Assembly (NCBI GenBank): GCA_025869455.1
Contig: JAOZVT010000530.1
Location: 1-10,290 of the forward strand
Direction: 5' to 3'
DNA from: Prosthecobacter sp.
Lineage (GTDB): Bacteria; Verrucomicrobiota; Verrucomicrobiia; Verrucomicrobiales; Verrucomicrobiaceae
DNA length: 10,290 bases
Part shown: piece after piece, positions 1-7,616 of the stretch
How the letters are laid out: the number at the start of each line of letters is the position of its first letter
How positions within the stretch are numbered: position 1 is the stretch's first letter
The notes under the pieces: generated by a model
Told to the model about the DNA's origin: nothing
Seen by the model: the letters and a program-made list of their open reading frames with translations, nothing else
The model's database searches: none
Program-made: the position numbers and the translations under genes

Positions 1-696
1 GGCTACCAGCATTACTGGCAGTTGGCCATGCTCCAGGAACGGCCCATCCAGAGTGCGCTTTTCATCGGCGCGGGTGCCTTTGGCATGCCGGAGGAAGTCT
101 CCCGCACCTTTCCCGAAGCCCATGTGGACGTGGCCGAACTGGACCCAGCCGTGATCGAAGTCGGGCATAAGTTTTTTAAACTGAGTGAATACCCAAAGGT
201 CACCGCCCATGCGGGAGATGCCCGCCGCTACCTGCGTACCAGTGGAGAGAAAAAGTGGGACCTCATTTTTGGCGATGCTTACAATGGTGTGGAGGCCATT
301 CCGTCCCATCTGGCCACCCAGGAGTTTTTCAAACTGGCCGCTGACCACCTAACGCCTGAAGGCGTGTACATCATGAATGTCATCTCGGCAGCACAGGGAG
401 ACCGGGCGGAGTTGCTGGCTGGTATGCTGGTCACCCTCAGGCAGTCCTTTCCCTACTTGGAGGTCTTTGCCACGTCTGGAGAGCGCAGCGCACATCAAAA
501 CGTCATCATCCTGGCCTCTCACCAGGATCTTTCCCACCTCATCGTGGATCAGCACTTTCCTGTGGGTAGCTGGCAGGCGCGACTCTTGAACACGTATGTG
601 CCCGCCATGTTCCTCCCTAAAGAAGGCCAGCTCTTCACGGACGATTACAATCCCGTGGATGCCATCATTGCCCGTGGCCTGATCCGTGACCGCTAA
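1..696 (+). CDS. Spermidine-synthase-like (aminopropyltransferase-fold) protein, 3' part
   Basis: The reading frame is open from base 1 (GYQHYWQLAM...) to TAA at 694-696, so the gene starts upstream and only its last 231 residues are seen. The fold is a SAM-type Rossmann domain: FIGAGAFGMP is the glycine-rich loop, AELDP supplies the acidic residue that would hold the nucleoside ribose, GDARRYL follows, and WDLIFGDAYNG...IPSHLATQEFF matches the catalytic-loop region of the spermidine synthase superfamily. The D-A-(F/Y)-x-G...P-x-H-L-x-T-x-EF pattern is the form I associate with spermidine-synthase domains fused behind MFS-like membrane segments, rather than with classical SpeE (D-S/T-x-DP-x-GP). 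The missing N-terminal part could therefore be a membrane region; this is inference. Aminopropyl transfer is possible, but another SAM or dcSAM reaction is equally likely. A strong hairpin lies just after the stop. Confidence 0.82.
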   Translation, partial: GYQHYWQLAMLQERPIQSALFIGAGAFGMPEEVSRTFPEAHVDVAELDPAVIEVGHKFFKLSEYPKVTAHAGDARRYLRTSGEKKWDLIFGDAYNGVEAIPSHLATQEFFKLAADHLTPEGVYIMNVISAAQGDRAELLAGMLVTLRQSFPYLEVFATSGERSAHQNVIILASHQDLSHLIVDQHFPVGSWQARLLNTYVPAMFLPKEGQLFTDDYNPVDAIIARGLIRDR

Positions 697-728
697 ACCC
701 ACGCGTCACACAGCCTTTTCAAAAGAAA

Positions 729-761
729 GCAGGGCGGACCACTCGGCCCGCCCTGCGTTTT
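729..761 (+). terminator. Intrinsic terminator candidate after the spermidine-synthase-like gene
   Basis: A perfect 9-bp GC-rich stem pairs GCAGGGCGG (729-737) with CCGCCCTGC (748-756). The 10-base loop can gain two more pairs. The stem is followed by GTTTTC (757-762), and an A-rich stretch precedes it (721-728). It begins 32 bases after the TAA at 694-696, the right place to end that transcript. The U-tract is short, so efficiency is uncertain. Confidence 0.68.
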
Positions 762-845
762 CATAAAGGTCACCAACAGCCAGAAGACAACCCACTATCT
801 GAAAAGGGTGATTGATGACCGCCGAACGGTTTTTCAATCTGCATG

Positions 846-851
846 TATAAT
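846..851 (+). promoter_or_regulatory. Possible -10 box upstream of the dehydrogenase gene
   Basis: The gap 697-993 (297 bases) holds the terminator at 729-761 and then a stretch richer in A/T than the flanking genes. It contains a perfect TATAAT at 846-851, just preceded by TG at 844-845. No good TTGACA-like box lies 16-18 bases upstream (823-828 reads CGAACG), and the leader to the ATG at 994 would be about 135 bases. Apart from the terminator and this box I see no gene or RNA in the gap. Confidence 0.3.
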
Positions 852-993
852 GCCACATTTTCATGACCTGTGGTCAGAACGCCGTAAGCGGTTTGTAAGT
901 AGGGTGTAAGAATGACATCTAGCGGACGGAAAACCAGACAAGGCACAATCCTTCTTGCCGACTCGCCCACGCTTTCCATCATCTACGCACACC

Positions 994-2127
994 ATGAAAG
1001 CACTCGTCCTCACCGCCCCCTCTGAATTCAATTACGACATCGGTTTCCCTGACCCGACTCCCGGCGCGGGTGAAGTGCTGGTCAATATCAAGGCCTGCGG
1101 CATCTGCGGCAGTGACATCCACGGCATGGACGGACGCAGTGGCCGCCGCCAAATGCCCATCGTCATGGGACATGAAGCTGCCGGAGAAATCACCGAAGTG
1201 GGTGAAGGCGTGACCGACTGGAAAGTGGGAGACCGCGTCACCTTTGACTCCACCGAATACTGTGGCGAGTGCGAAGAATGCCAGGCCGGTTACGTGAACC
1301 TGTGCCCAGACCGCAAAGTCCTGGGCGTGTCCCCAGGCAGCTACCGCCGCCACGGCTGCTTTGCGGAAAAAATCGTCCTGCCAGAGCGCATCCTCTACCG
1401 CATCCCAGAGACCCTTTCGTATGAAAAAGCGGCTTTTGCCGAGCCTGTCGCCATCGCCCTTCACGCCGTGAACTTGGCAGACGGGATCGAAGTGGGAGAA
1501 GCCTTCACGGATGAAGACTGCGCTGAAGGAGAATGCGGCACCTGTGAGGAAGGCTGCGGTCATGATCACAGTGAAGAAGATGCCAAAGGCGGCACAGCCG
1601 TCGTCGTCGGCGCGGGCCTCATCGGCCTGCTCGTCATCCAAGCCCTCAAAGCCCGTGGGTGGGAGCGCGTGATCGCGGTGGATCTGGATGACAAGCGCCT
1701 GGAACTTTCTAAAACCCTGGGTGCGGATGAAGCCTTCAACGCCAAGCAAGAAGGCCTGGCCTTGCACCTGCGGGAAATATGTGGTGGCGATGGCGCAGAC
1801 GCTAGCTTTGAAGTCGTAGGTGCCGGAGCCCCCGTGGATCTGGCCGTGCGCAGCGTGCGCAAAGGTGGCCAAGTCATCCTGGTGGGGAACCTCCAGGCCA
1901 GCATTCCCTTCCCGCTGCAAGAAGTGGTCACCCGCCAGATCACCCTGCGCGGTTCCTGCTCCTGCGCCGGTGAATATCCTGAGGCCATCCGCCGGATCGA
2001 GGACGGCAGCATCCGCGTGGAACCCCTGCTCAGTGCCGTGGCTCCCCTGGAAGACGGGGCCGACTGGTTCAAGCGCCTCTATGATAACAAAGAAGGCCTG
2101 CTGAAAGTCGTCTTGCAGCCAGCCTGA
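994..2127 (+). CDS. Zinc-dependent medium-chain dehydrogenase (threonine/sorbitol dehydrogenase-like) with Cys-rich insertion
   Basis: A 377-residue alcohol/polyol-type dehydrogenase of the MDR superfamily, expected to be cytosolic and NAD-dependent. Visible motifs: GICGSDIHG with catalytic-zinc ligand C38, GHE at H60-E61, structural-zinc cysteines C90, C93, C96 and C104, AEP with E150 (the possible extra zinc ligand of sorbitol dehydrogenases), Rossmann loop GAGLIG at 206-211, and D230 at the end of beta-2, which favours NAD over NADP. The substrate cannot be read from sequence; L-threonine, L-iditol/sorbitol and sugar-phosphate alcohols are the usual ones. The ATG at 994 is chosen because MKALVLTAP is the normal family N-terminus; a TTG at 955 would add 13 unrelated residues. 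No Shine-Dalgarno is visible. Oddity: residues about 169-198 between the catalytic and nucleotide-binding domains form an acidic insertion with four Cys and two His. It stands alone between two non-coding gaps. Confidence 0.93.
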   Translation: MKALVLTAPSEFNYDIGFPDPTPGAGEVLVNIKACGICGSDIHGMDGRSGRRQMPIVMGHEAAGEITEVGEGVTDWKVGDRVTFDSTEYCGECEECQAGYVNLCPDRKVLGVSPGSYRRHGCFAEKIVLPERILYRIPETLSYEKAAFAEPVAIALHAVNLADGIEVGEAFTDEDCAEGECGTCEEGCGHDHSEEDAKGGTAVVVGAGLIGLLVIQALKARGWERVIAVDLDDKRLELSKTLGADEAFNAKQEGLALHLREICGGDGADASFEVVGAGAPVDLAVRSVRKGGQVILVGNLQASIPFPLQEVVTRQITLRGSCSCAGEYPEAIRRIEDGSIRVEPLLSAVAPLEDGADWFKRLYDNKEGLLKVVLQPA

Positions 2128-2143
2128 GACTGAGTGCCAACGA

Positions 2144-2187
2144 GTTTCTTCCCTCTTAACGGCCTACGCAAAAGTGGGGGAAGAAAC
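2144..2187. repeat. Inverted repeat after the dehydrogenase stop (copy A)
   Basis: Perfect 10-base arms GTTTCTTCCC (2144-2153) and GGGAAGAAAC (2178-2187) enclose a 24-base loop, starting 17 bases after the TGA at 2125-2127. There is no T-run behind it, so it is not a textbook terminator. Nearly the same arms at nearly the same spacing recur at 8427-8470, which suggests a dispersed element or a shared 3'-end structure. Confidence 0.5.
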
Positions 2188-2219
2188 GCAGAACGGGCCT
2201 TTCCCACATCCAGCGCAAG

Positions 2220-2242
2220 TCAGCGACAGTTTCTGTCGTTGA
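2220..2242. repeat. Tight hairpin in the dehydrogenase-sulfatase gap
   Basis: TCAGCGACAG (2220-2229) pairs with CTGTCGTTGA (2233-2242) around a TTT loop, giving 10 pairs including one G-U. It sits about 105 bases before the sulfatase ATG and lacks a downstream T-run. It could be a terminator without U-tract, an mRNA-stabilising stem, or an operator half-site pair. The rest of this 221-base gap (2128-2348) shows no further gene; there is no convincing sigma-70 promoter, only the AT-richer stretch TTTTTGTAAACTC near 2274-2286. Confidence 0.4.
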
Positions 2243-2348
2243 ACCGTCCGTGCCCCGGTGGATGCTAGAGCGCTTTTTGTAAACTCACCTTTGCCTTTTT
2301 AGGTGTGGGCTTGCCTCCTGGGGCACAGCCTGTCACCCTCCTGATATC

Positions 2349-3857
2349 ATGCGCCTGCTTTGCCTTTCCCTCCTGTTTTCCAGCCTGTCTTTTGCCCAAG
2401 AGGCGGCCCCCGTGGTTCCAGCCCCAGCCGAAGCTCCACCTGCGGAAGCTGTGCTAGCCAAACCGAATGTCATCCTCATCATGGTGGATGACCTGGGCTA
2501 CTCCGATCTCGGCTGTTACGGGTCCAAGACCATCCGCACGCCGAACATTGACCGCATGGCGGCAGAGGGATCGCGTTTCACCTCCTACTACGTGGCCCAG
2601 GCGGTGTGCAGTGCCTCCCGCGCTGCGCTGATGACAGGCTGCTACCCGAACCGTGTGGGCATGCAGGGCGCGCTGAATCACACCAGCAAGGAAGGCATCC
2701 ACCCGGATGAATTTTTGATGCCGGAGATGTTCAAGCAAAACGGTTATGCCACCGCCATTTTTGGTAAATGGCACCTCGGAACCGCAGACATGTTTAACCC
2801 CATCAAGAATGGCTTTGATGAATTTTGGGGCATCCCGTATTCCAATGATAACAGCAAGTACCACCCTTCCCTAGCTGCTGAGATGCCGCCACTGCCCGTC
2901 TATGAAAATGAGAAGGTGGTGGAGACAGATCCAGACCAGAGCCAGTTCACCCGCCGCATCACGGAAAAGGCCGTCAGCTTCATCCGTCGTCATGAAAAGC
3001 AGCCATTCTTCCTCTACGTGCCGCACATCATGCCCCACGTGCCCATCTTTGCCTCTGAACGGTTCAAGGGTAAATCCCCCCACGGTCTGTATGCGGATGT
3101 GGGGGAGGAGCTGGACTGGAGTGTCAGCATGATCCTGGCCGCTGTGCAGCAGGCGGGGGTGGAGGAGAACACCCTGGTGCTCTTCATGTCTGACAACGGC
3201 CCCTTCCTCAGTTACGGCAATCACGCTGGCACTGCGGCCCCTCTGCGTGAGGGCAAACTCACCAGTTATGATGGCGGCGTGCGGGTGCCTTTCATCGCCC
3301 GCTGGCCCGGCAAGGTGCCTGCTGGACGTGTGAGTGATGAAGTGCTGACGGAGATGGATCTGATGCCCACTTTCAGCCAATGGCTGGGCGTGAAACCTGC
3401 GGACAAGAAGATCGACGGACGCAACGTGAATGATCTCTTGTTAGGCAAAGAAGGAGCCAAGAGCCCCTACGAGTCGCTGATCATCTATGCCGGGAGCGAG
3501 CTGCAATCCATCCGCAGTGGCGAGTGGAAGCTGCACTTTGCGCACCCTTACATCACCCCCCATGACACGCCGGGCCGCGATGGCAAACCGGCCAACTGGG
3601 AGAACATGAAACCTGCGGCCATCACCCAATCTGGCATCGAAGGCATTGCCACCCGGCATGGCTACAAGGTGGCGCAGCAGGCCCTGGCTTTGTACAATTT
3701 GAAGGACGACATCGGTGAAACCACGGACGTCAGCGCAGCCCATCCAGACGTGGTGGAGCGCCTGAAAAAACTGGCCGAGCCTGTGCGTGAGGAGCTGGGA
3801 GACAATCTGACCCACACCAGCGCCACGGCAGCACGGCCGCTCGGACGTGCCGACTGA
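2349..3857 (+). CDS. Secreted formylglycine-dependent sulfatase (arylsulfatase A family)
   Basis: A 502-residue type I sulfatase that hydrolyses sulfate esters, probably on sulfated polysaccharides or other organic sulfates outside the cytoplasm. Residues 1-16 form a signal peptide (MRLLCLSLLFSSLSFA, likely cleaved before Q17), followed by a Pro/Ala/Glu-rich linker to about residue 37. The catalytic domain opens with PNVILIMVDDLGYSDLG, where D47 and D48 bind calcium. The signature CSASRAALMTG puts the residue to be oxidised to formylglycine at C87, with R91 following; Ala replaces the commoner Pro of C-x-P-S-R. GKWHLG (139-144) gives the active-site Lys and His, HIMPH (226-230) lies in the expected second active-site strand, and D282-N283 in FMSDNGP complete the metal site. 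Length and order are normal. The maturation enzyme (FGE or anaerobic radical-SAM type) is not in the window. No Shine-Dalgarno precedes the ATG. The substrate is unknown. Confidence 0.95.
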   Translation: MRLLCLSLLFSSLSFAQEAAPVVPAPAEAPPAEAVLAKPNVILIMVDDLGYSDLGCYGSKTIRTPNIDRMAAEGSRFTSYYVAQAVCSASRAALMTGCYPNRVGMQGALNHTSKEGIHPDEFLMPEMFKQNGYATAIFGKWHLGTADMFNPIKNGFDEFWGIPYSNDNSKYHPSLAAEMPPLPVYENEKVVETDPDQSQFTRRITEKAVSFIRRHEKQPFFLYVPHIMPHVPIFASERFKGKSPHGLYADVGEELDWSVSMILAAVQQAGVEENTLVLFMSDNGPFLSYGNHAGTAAPLREGKLTSYDGGVRVPFIARWPGKVPAGRVSDEVLTEMDLMPTFSQWLGVKPADKKIDGRNVNDLLLGKEGAKSPYESLIIYAGSELQSIRSGEWKLHFAHPYITPHDTPGRDGKPANWENMKPAAITQSGIEGIATRHGYKVAQQALALYNLKDDIGETTDVSAAHPDVVERLKKLAEPVREELGDNLTHTSATAARPLGRAD

Positions 3858-3909
3858 GCCGCAGCATTTGCGCGCCGCCATTTGCTCCGCAAAGTAGGCT
3901 CCATCCACG

Positions 3910-6567
3910 ATGCGCCTGCACACCGTTACCCTCCGCCACTACCGCCGCCATGAAGAGCTGCGTGTGGAGCTGGACCCTGCCCGCACGCTCATCGGCGGCC
4001 CGAATGAATCTGGCAAGAGCACCTTGGTGGAGGCCATTCACCGCGCCCTTTTTCTCAAGGCCAAAGGCAACAGCAAGGACCACCGGGAGATGCACTCCCT
4101 GACCCACGAAGGCAAACCGGAGGTGGAGCTGGAGTTCGAAGTCGGCGGCCAGCGCTACACCCTGACCAAGCATTTCAAAGGCAGCAGCGGCACCACCCGG
4201 CTAACCCAGACGGGTGGCAGCACCTGGCAGGGAGATGCGGCTGAGGAGCACCTGACCCAGCTCCTGAGGCCCACCGGCCCGTCTAACAAATTACCCGACC
4301 AGTGGGCCCACCTCTGGATCTGGCAGGGTCGCTCTGCTGACAATCCACTCAGGCAAGCCAACGACCAACGCGATGGCCTGATGCAACGGCTCCAGGCCCA
4401 AGGGGGAGCCGCCGTCATTCAGTCTGCCCTGGACACACAAGTGGCCACCCACTTTGCCGCCCAAGTGGAGGCTATTTTCAAGAACAATGGCGAGCCCAAA
4501 GTCAGTTCAGACTACGGCCGCGCCCTGCAAGCCGAAGAAGAAGCTCGCGAAAACGAAGCCCAAGCACGGGCCGTTTTTCAAAAGCTCCAGCAGGCCATCA
4601 CCGATCACGAACAAGCCAGCCTGCAACTGACCGAGGCTGAAAGCGCTCTCCAACAAATGGCGGGGCAACGCGCTGCCCTAACCAAACGCTTGGCCGAAAT
4701 CACGGCGCTGAAGCAGCAGGAAGAGGGACAAGCACGGCTGGCCCAAGAGGCACAAAAACAGCACGAGTCGCGCCTCCAGATCGAACACAACCTGACCCAA
4801 CTTCAAGAGACACTGGCCCAGCGCCGCACGGCCCTGGAGCCAAGCCGCCGAAGTCTGGAAGTGCTGAATGAAACGCTGGTCTCCACGCAAAAGCAGGCCG
4901 CCGAAGCTGAGGCCGACTACCAAAAGGCGGAGGATGCTCTGCGCAGTGCCCGCGCCCAGCATGACCTAGCTCAGGCGCAGGCCACCCTGACGGAAAAAAC
5001 CCGCCAGCACAGCCAGCTCCAGCAGCGGGCAGAACTCATCGCCAAACTGACCGCTCAGCGCCGCGAGATCGAAACAAAGATCCAGTCTCTACCGCCCGTG
5101 GATGCCGCGTTCATGCGGCAGCTTCAGGAACTGCAACGCGCCCAGGACAATGCCGAAGCGGTGCTCAAAAGTGCCGCCACTGAGATCCAGGTCTTAGCCA
5201 GTGACACGCCCGTTCAGATCGGCGCTGAAACACTTTCGGTTGGGCAAAGCCATACCCTGACTCAAGAGACAGAACTGACCCTAGCAGGCACCACTTTACG
5301 CATCCGCCCCGGCGGTGGCACGACCCTGGCCCAGGCCCGCCAAAAAGCCCAGGACAGCCAGCGCCAGCTCGCGGCTACCCTGGCCGAACATGCGCTCACT
5401 TCCCTGGCCGATGCCAGTGCCGCCCTGGCCAAACGCGAGCAGTGGCAGACCGAAGTGAAAAGCCTGACGAGCGAACTGAAAGGCCGAGATGCCAGCCAGA
5501 TCAACCAAGAACTCAGCGCTGCCGAACGTGACCTGAGCGCCGCTTTGGCCGAGGTCCAACGCCGCAGCCAGGGCAACTCTGACGTGCTGGATTTAGCCAC
5601 GACCCAGACCACTCTGGAGCAGGCGGACCGCCACCAGCAAACCTGCCGCAGGCAGCGTGACCTAACCCTGGCCGCGCTGAAAAAAGCGGAGTCTGCCACC
5701 AACACCCACGCGGCCTCCATGCGCGAGATGGAGCGTGAAATCAGTGATCTGGTCATGCGCCTCCAGATCATGCTGGAACGTGAAGGTGATGACGCATCCC
5801 GCACTCAGGCTTTGCACGAAGCTCTGACCCAAAAAAACCTCACTGCCGCCACGGTGGCAGCCACCCGCCATACCCTGGCCCAGCACCAGCCGCAGCATCT
5901 CCTGGCGGATCAAGAACGCTTTGACCGCATCTGGAAAACCCAGCAGGACAAGCAAGCCACGGCCAACGAAAAACGCATCTCCGCTGCTGCCCTCCTGCGC
6001 AGTGATGGGCAGAGCGATCCTGCTGCCACCCTGGCCCTAGTGGAAGCTCGCACACAAGCCGCGCAAGCCCACCGCCAAGCCACCGAGCGCCTAGCCCAAG
6101 CCCACCTCCGTGTGCACCAGCTCATCCAGCAAGAGCAGCACACCCTGGCCGATCAGTTTACCCGGCCCCTGGCGGACCGAGTCAGCGGTTATTTGCAACG
6201 TTTGTTCGGCCATGACGTGCAGGTCAAAGTCACCCTGCAAGACAACCAATTCGAAAGCCTGACGCTCAGCCAGGGCGGACAGACCGCCTTCGGTTTCGAC
6301 AGCCTCAGTCAAGGCGCGCGCGAACAGATTGCCGCCGCCTTCCGCCTAGCCCTAGCCGAGATCCTGGCGGAATCCCACGACGGCAGCCTACCCATTGTCT
6401 TTGACGATGCCTTTGCCCACTCAGATCCTGACCGCGTGCAGCGCCTGCAAAGCATGCTGGACCTAGCCGCCACCCGTGGCCTGCAAGTCCTCCTCCTCAC
6501 CTGCACCCCCGCCGACTACGCGCTGCTAGGGGCAAAGGAAGTACGTTTGAGAGGCCCTACCACCTGA
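3910..6567 (+). CDS. SMC/SbcC/YhaN-like coiled-coil ATPase without zinc hook
   Basis: An 885-residue ABC-type ATPase of the RecF/SbcC/SMC class. The N-terminal head has Walker A GPNESGKST (30-38) within a RecF/RecN-like start. The C-terminal head has the ABC signature SLSQGAREQ (798-806), Walker B LPIVFDDAFAHSDPDR with D832-D833, and LLLTC before the end. Between them, from about residue 200 to 425 and 472 to 780, run two Gln/Ala/Glu-rich helical stretches typical of an antiparallel coiled coil. The apex, about 428-470, is not a C-x-x-C zinc hook but a short beta-rich stretch (PVQIGAETLS...LRIRPGGG). I see this as the YhaN-like subgroup, acting in DNA end processing or repair, usually with an Mre11/SbcD/YhaO-type phosphoesterase. 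No such partner lies in the window. The start at 3910 directly precedes the conserved beta-strand; 52 bases separate it from the sulfatase, and no Shine-Dalgarno is visible. Confidence 0.88.
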   Translation: MRLHTVTLRHYRRHEELRVELDPARTLIGGPNESGKSTLVEAIHRALFLKAKGNSKDHREMHSLTHEGKPEVELEFEVGGQRYTLTKHFKGSSGTTRLTQTGGSTWQGDAAEEHLTQLLRPTGPSNKLPDQWAHLWIWQGRSADNPLRQANDQRDGLMQRLQAQGGAAVIQSALDTQVATHFAAQVEAIFKNNGEPKVSSDYGRALQAEEEARENEAQARAVFQKLQQAITDHEQASLQLTEAESALQQMAGQRAALTKRLAEITALKQQEEGQARLAQEAQKQHESRLQIEHNLTQLQETLAQRRTALEPSRRSLEVLNETLVSTQKQAAEAEADYQKAEDALRSARAQHDLAQAQATLTEKTRQHSQLQQRAELIAKLTAQRREIETKIQSLPPVDAAFMRQLQELQRAQDNAEAVLKSAATEIQVLASDTPVQIGAETLSVGQSHTLTQETELTLAGTTLRIRPGGGTTLAQARQKAQDSQRQLAATLAEHALTSLADASAALAKREQWQTEVKSLTSELKGRDASQINQELSAAERDLSAALAEVQRRSQGNSDVLDLATTQTTLEQADRHQQTCRRQRDLTLAALKKAESATNTHAASMREMEREISDLVMRLQIMLEREGDDASRTQALHEALTQKNLTAATVAATRHTLAQHQPQHLLADQERFDRIWKTQQDKQATANEKRISAAALLRSDGQSDPAATLALVEARTQAAQAHRQATERLAQAHLRVHQLIQQEQHTLADQFTRPLADRVSGYLQRLFGHDVQVKVTLQDNQFESLTLSQGGQTAFGFDSLSQGAREQIAAAFRLALAEILAESHDGSLPIVFDDAFAHSDPDRVQRLQSMLDLAATRGLQVLLLTCTPADYALLGAKEVRLRGPTT

Positions 6568-6584
6568 TTCATACTGTCCAAAAT

Positions 6585-7601
6585 ATGCCGAGAAACCTAT
6601 CTATTGATGCTGCTAGGCTCTTCTTTGCCTATGGAGTCGTAGCCATCCATCTAGGACCCAATCTCCCAACAGGAGAATGGCTTGGCCAAATCTTTGGTTT
6701 ATTTTGCGTTCCTTTTTTCATCATCCTCGCACTGTATTATTTCATCAATAAAGTGCGTCAAAGGGTTGCTAAACCCGAACCTTTCTTGAGCCACTTACAG
6801 TTGGACCGACTGTGGGTTCCCTATCTGTGCTGGACAGCCATTTATTGGGGGCTGCGACTGGTCAAGCATCGCGTACAGCACTTGGACTTATCTCATGATC
6901 CATTCGCCGTCATTTTTTATGGTGGAGCGGCTGTTCATCTTTACTTCCTACCGTTACTGCTGCTTTGCCAAAGCTGGGTCCTTACTTTGTTTCTGATTAA
7001 AGCCAAAAGGCAGCTACCGCTCGCCGCAGTACTACTCACCGTGGCCTGCGTCTTTGCCTATATCGGCACTGACAGAGACTATGTTTATTTCAGTCATGCC
7101 TTTACGAACAGTTGGTCCTATGTCGGAGCCGCCCTTTTCCTGACTTGGATGCAATCTTCGCCCTACCGGCGTGGGAACACCTGGATATGTGGGGTCATCA
7201 TCTTGGCCGCCATCATTAGTGTGAGCTGCCCGGACTTACCTCTAACATGGGTTCAAATCAGCCCTTTGACTGGCTATGCAGCCTGTAGCCTAGTGCTGTC
7301 CTTACCCACCTTTTCGCTCACTTCACGCTGGGTCAAATATTTGCTCGGTTGCAGCTATGGCATCTATTTGATCCACCATGCCTGGAGCGAATTCATCGAA
7401 TTCGCAATGAGTCGCTTTAGCTATGATCTCGCCCCTTACGGACTCGGGGAAAAGATTCTCGTCGCACTTATTGTTAGCGGTTTTAGTGTTCTCTCCATTG
7501 TCATCATCCGGCTTAACCCGCACCTCCGCTACTGGCTGCTAGGAGAAAATAACTCAGGACAAATTCAAAAGGAAACGGACGCTCTCAACACTCCACCGTG
7601 A
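6585..7601 (+). CDS. Membrane acyltransferase, acyltransferase-3 (OafA/YrhL) family
   Basis: A 338-residue multi-pass inner-membrane protein that probably transfers an acyl (often acetyl) group to a sugar, lipid or surface polysaccharide. The opening SIDAARLFFAYGVVAIHLG contains the family's Arg (R11) and His (H22) in the first membrane helix. Hydrophobic segments follow around 34-56, 108-135, 140-160 and several more (about 8-10 in all), with HLYFLPLLLL in the middle and SYGIYLIHH (257-265), the typical closing motif, before a last helix and a polar tail. The donor and acceptor cannot be told. It starts 17 bases after the ATPase and ends 15 bases before the pseudouridine synthase, so it is likely co-transcribed. 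Its composition is markedly AT-richer (bases 6661-6720: 24/60 GC, against 40/60 for 6421-6480 in the ATPase), with many TAT, TTT and TTA-type codons, suggesting recent acquisition. No Shine-Dalgarno is visible. Confidence 0.85.
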   Translation: MPRNLSIDAARLFFAYGVVAIHLGPNLPTGEWLGQIFGLFCVPFFIILALYYFINKVRQRVAKPEPFLSHLQLDRLWVPYLCWTAIYWGLRLVKHRVQHLDLSHDPFAVIFYGGAAVHLYFLPLLLLCQSWVLTLFLIKAKRQLPLAAVLLTVACVFAYIGTDRDYVYFSHAFTNSWSYVGAALFLTWMQSSPYRRGNTWICGVIILAAIISVSCPDLPLTWVQISPLTGYAACSLVLSLPTFSLTSRWVKYLLGCSYGIYLIHHAWSEFIEFAMSRFSYDLAPYGLGEKILVALIVSGFSVLSIVIIRLNPHLRYWLLGENNSGQIQKETDALNTPP

Positions 7602-7616
7602 CATCTGCCTCTCTTC

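Noticed and set aside
770..982. Possible small minus-strand gene of 70 codons in the gap before the dehydrogenase
   Set aside because: No motif, no ribosome site, and a mixed composition typical of non-coding sequence read by chance.
955..993. TTG start at 955 giving the dehydrogenase 13 extra residues
   Set aside because: The family N-terminus is MKAL...; the extra residues MPTRPRFPSSTHT match nothing and no ribosome site favours the TTG.
979..1920. Long open frame on the minus strand (313 codons) opposite the dehydrogenase
   Set aside because: It mirrors a GC-rich gene whose motifs are unmistakable on the plus strand; its translation is rich in His, Gly and Ala with no recognisable domain, as expected for an antisense shadow.
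3867..3893. Small inverted repeat TTTGCG/CGCAAA between sulfatase and ATPase as a terminator
   Set aside because: Only 6 pairs around a 15-base loop with no T-run; likely chance, and the downstream gene is probably co-transcribed.
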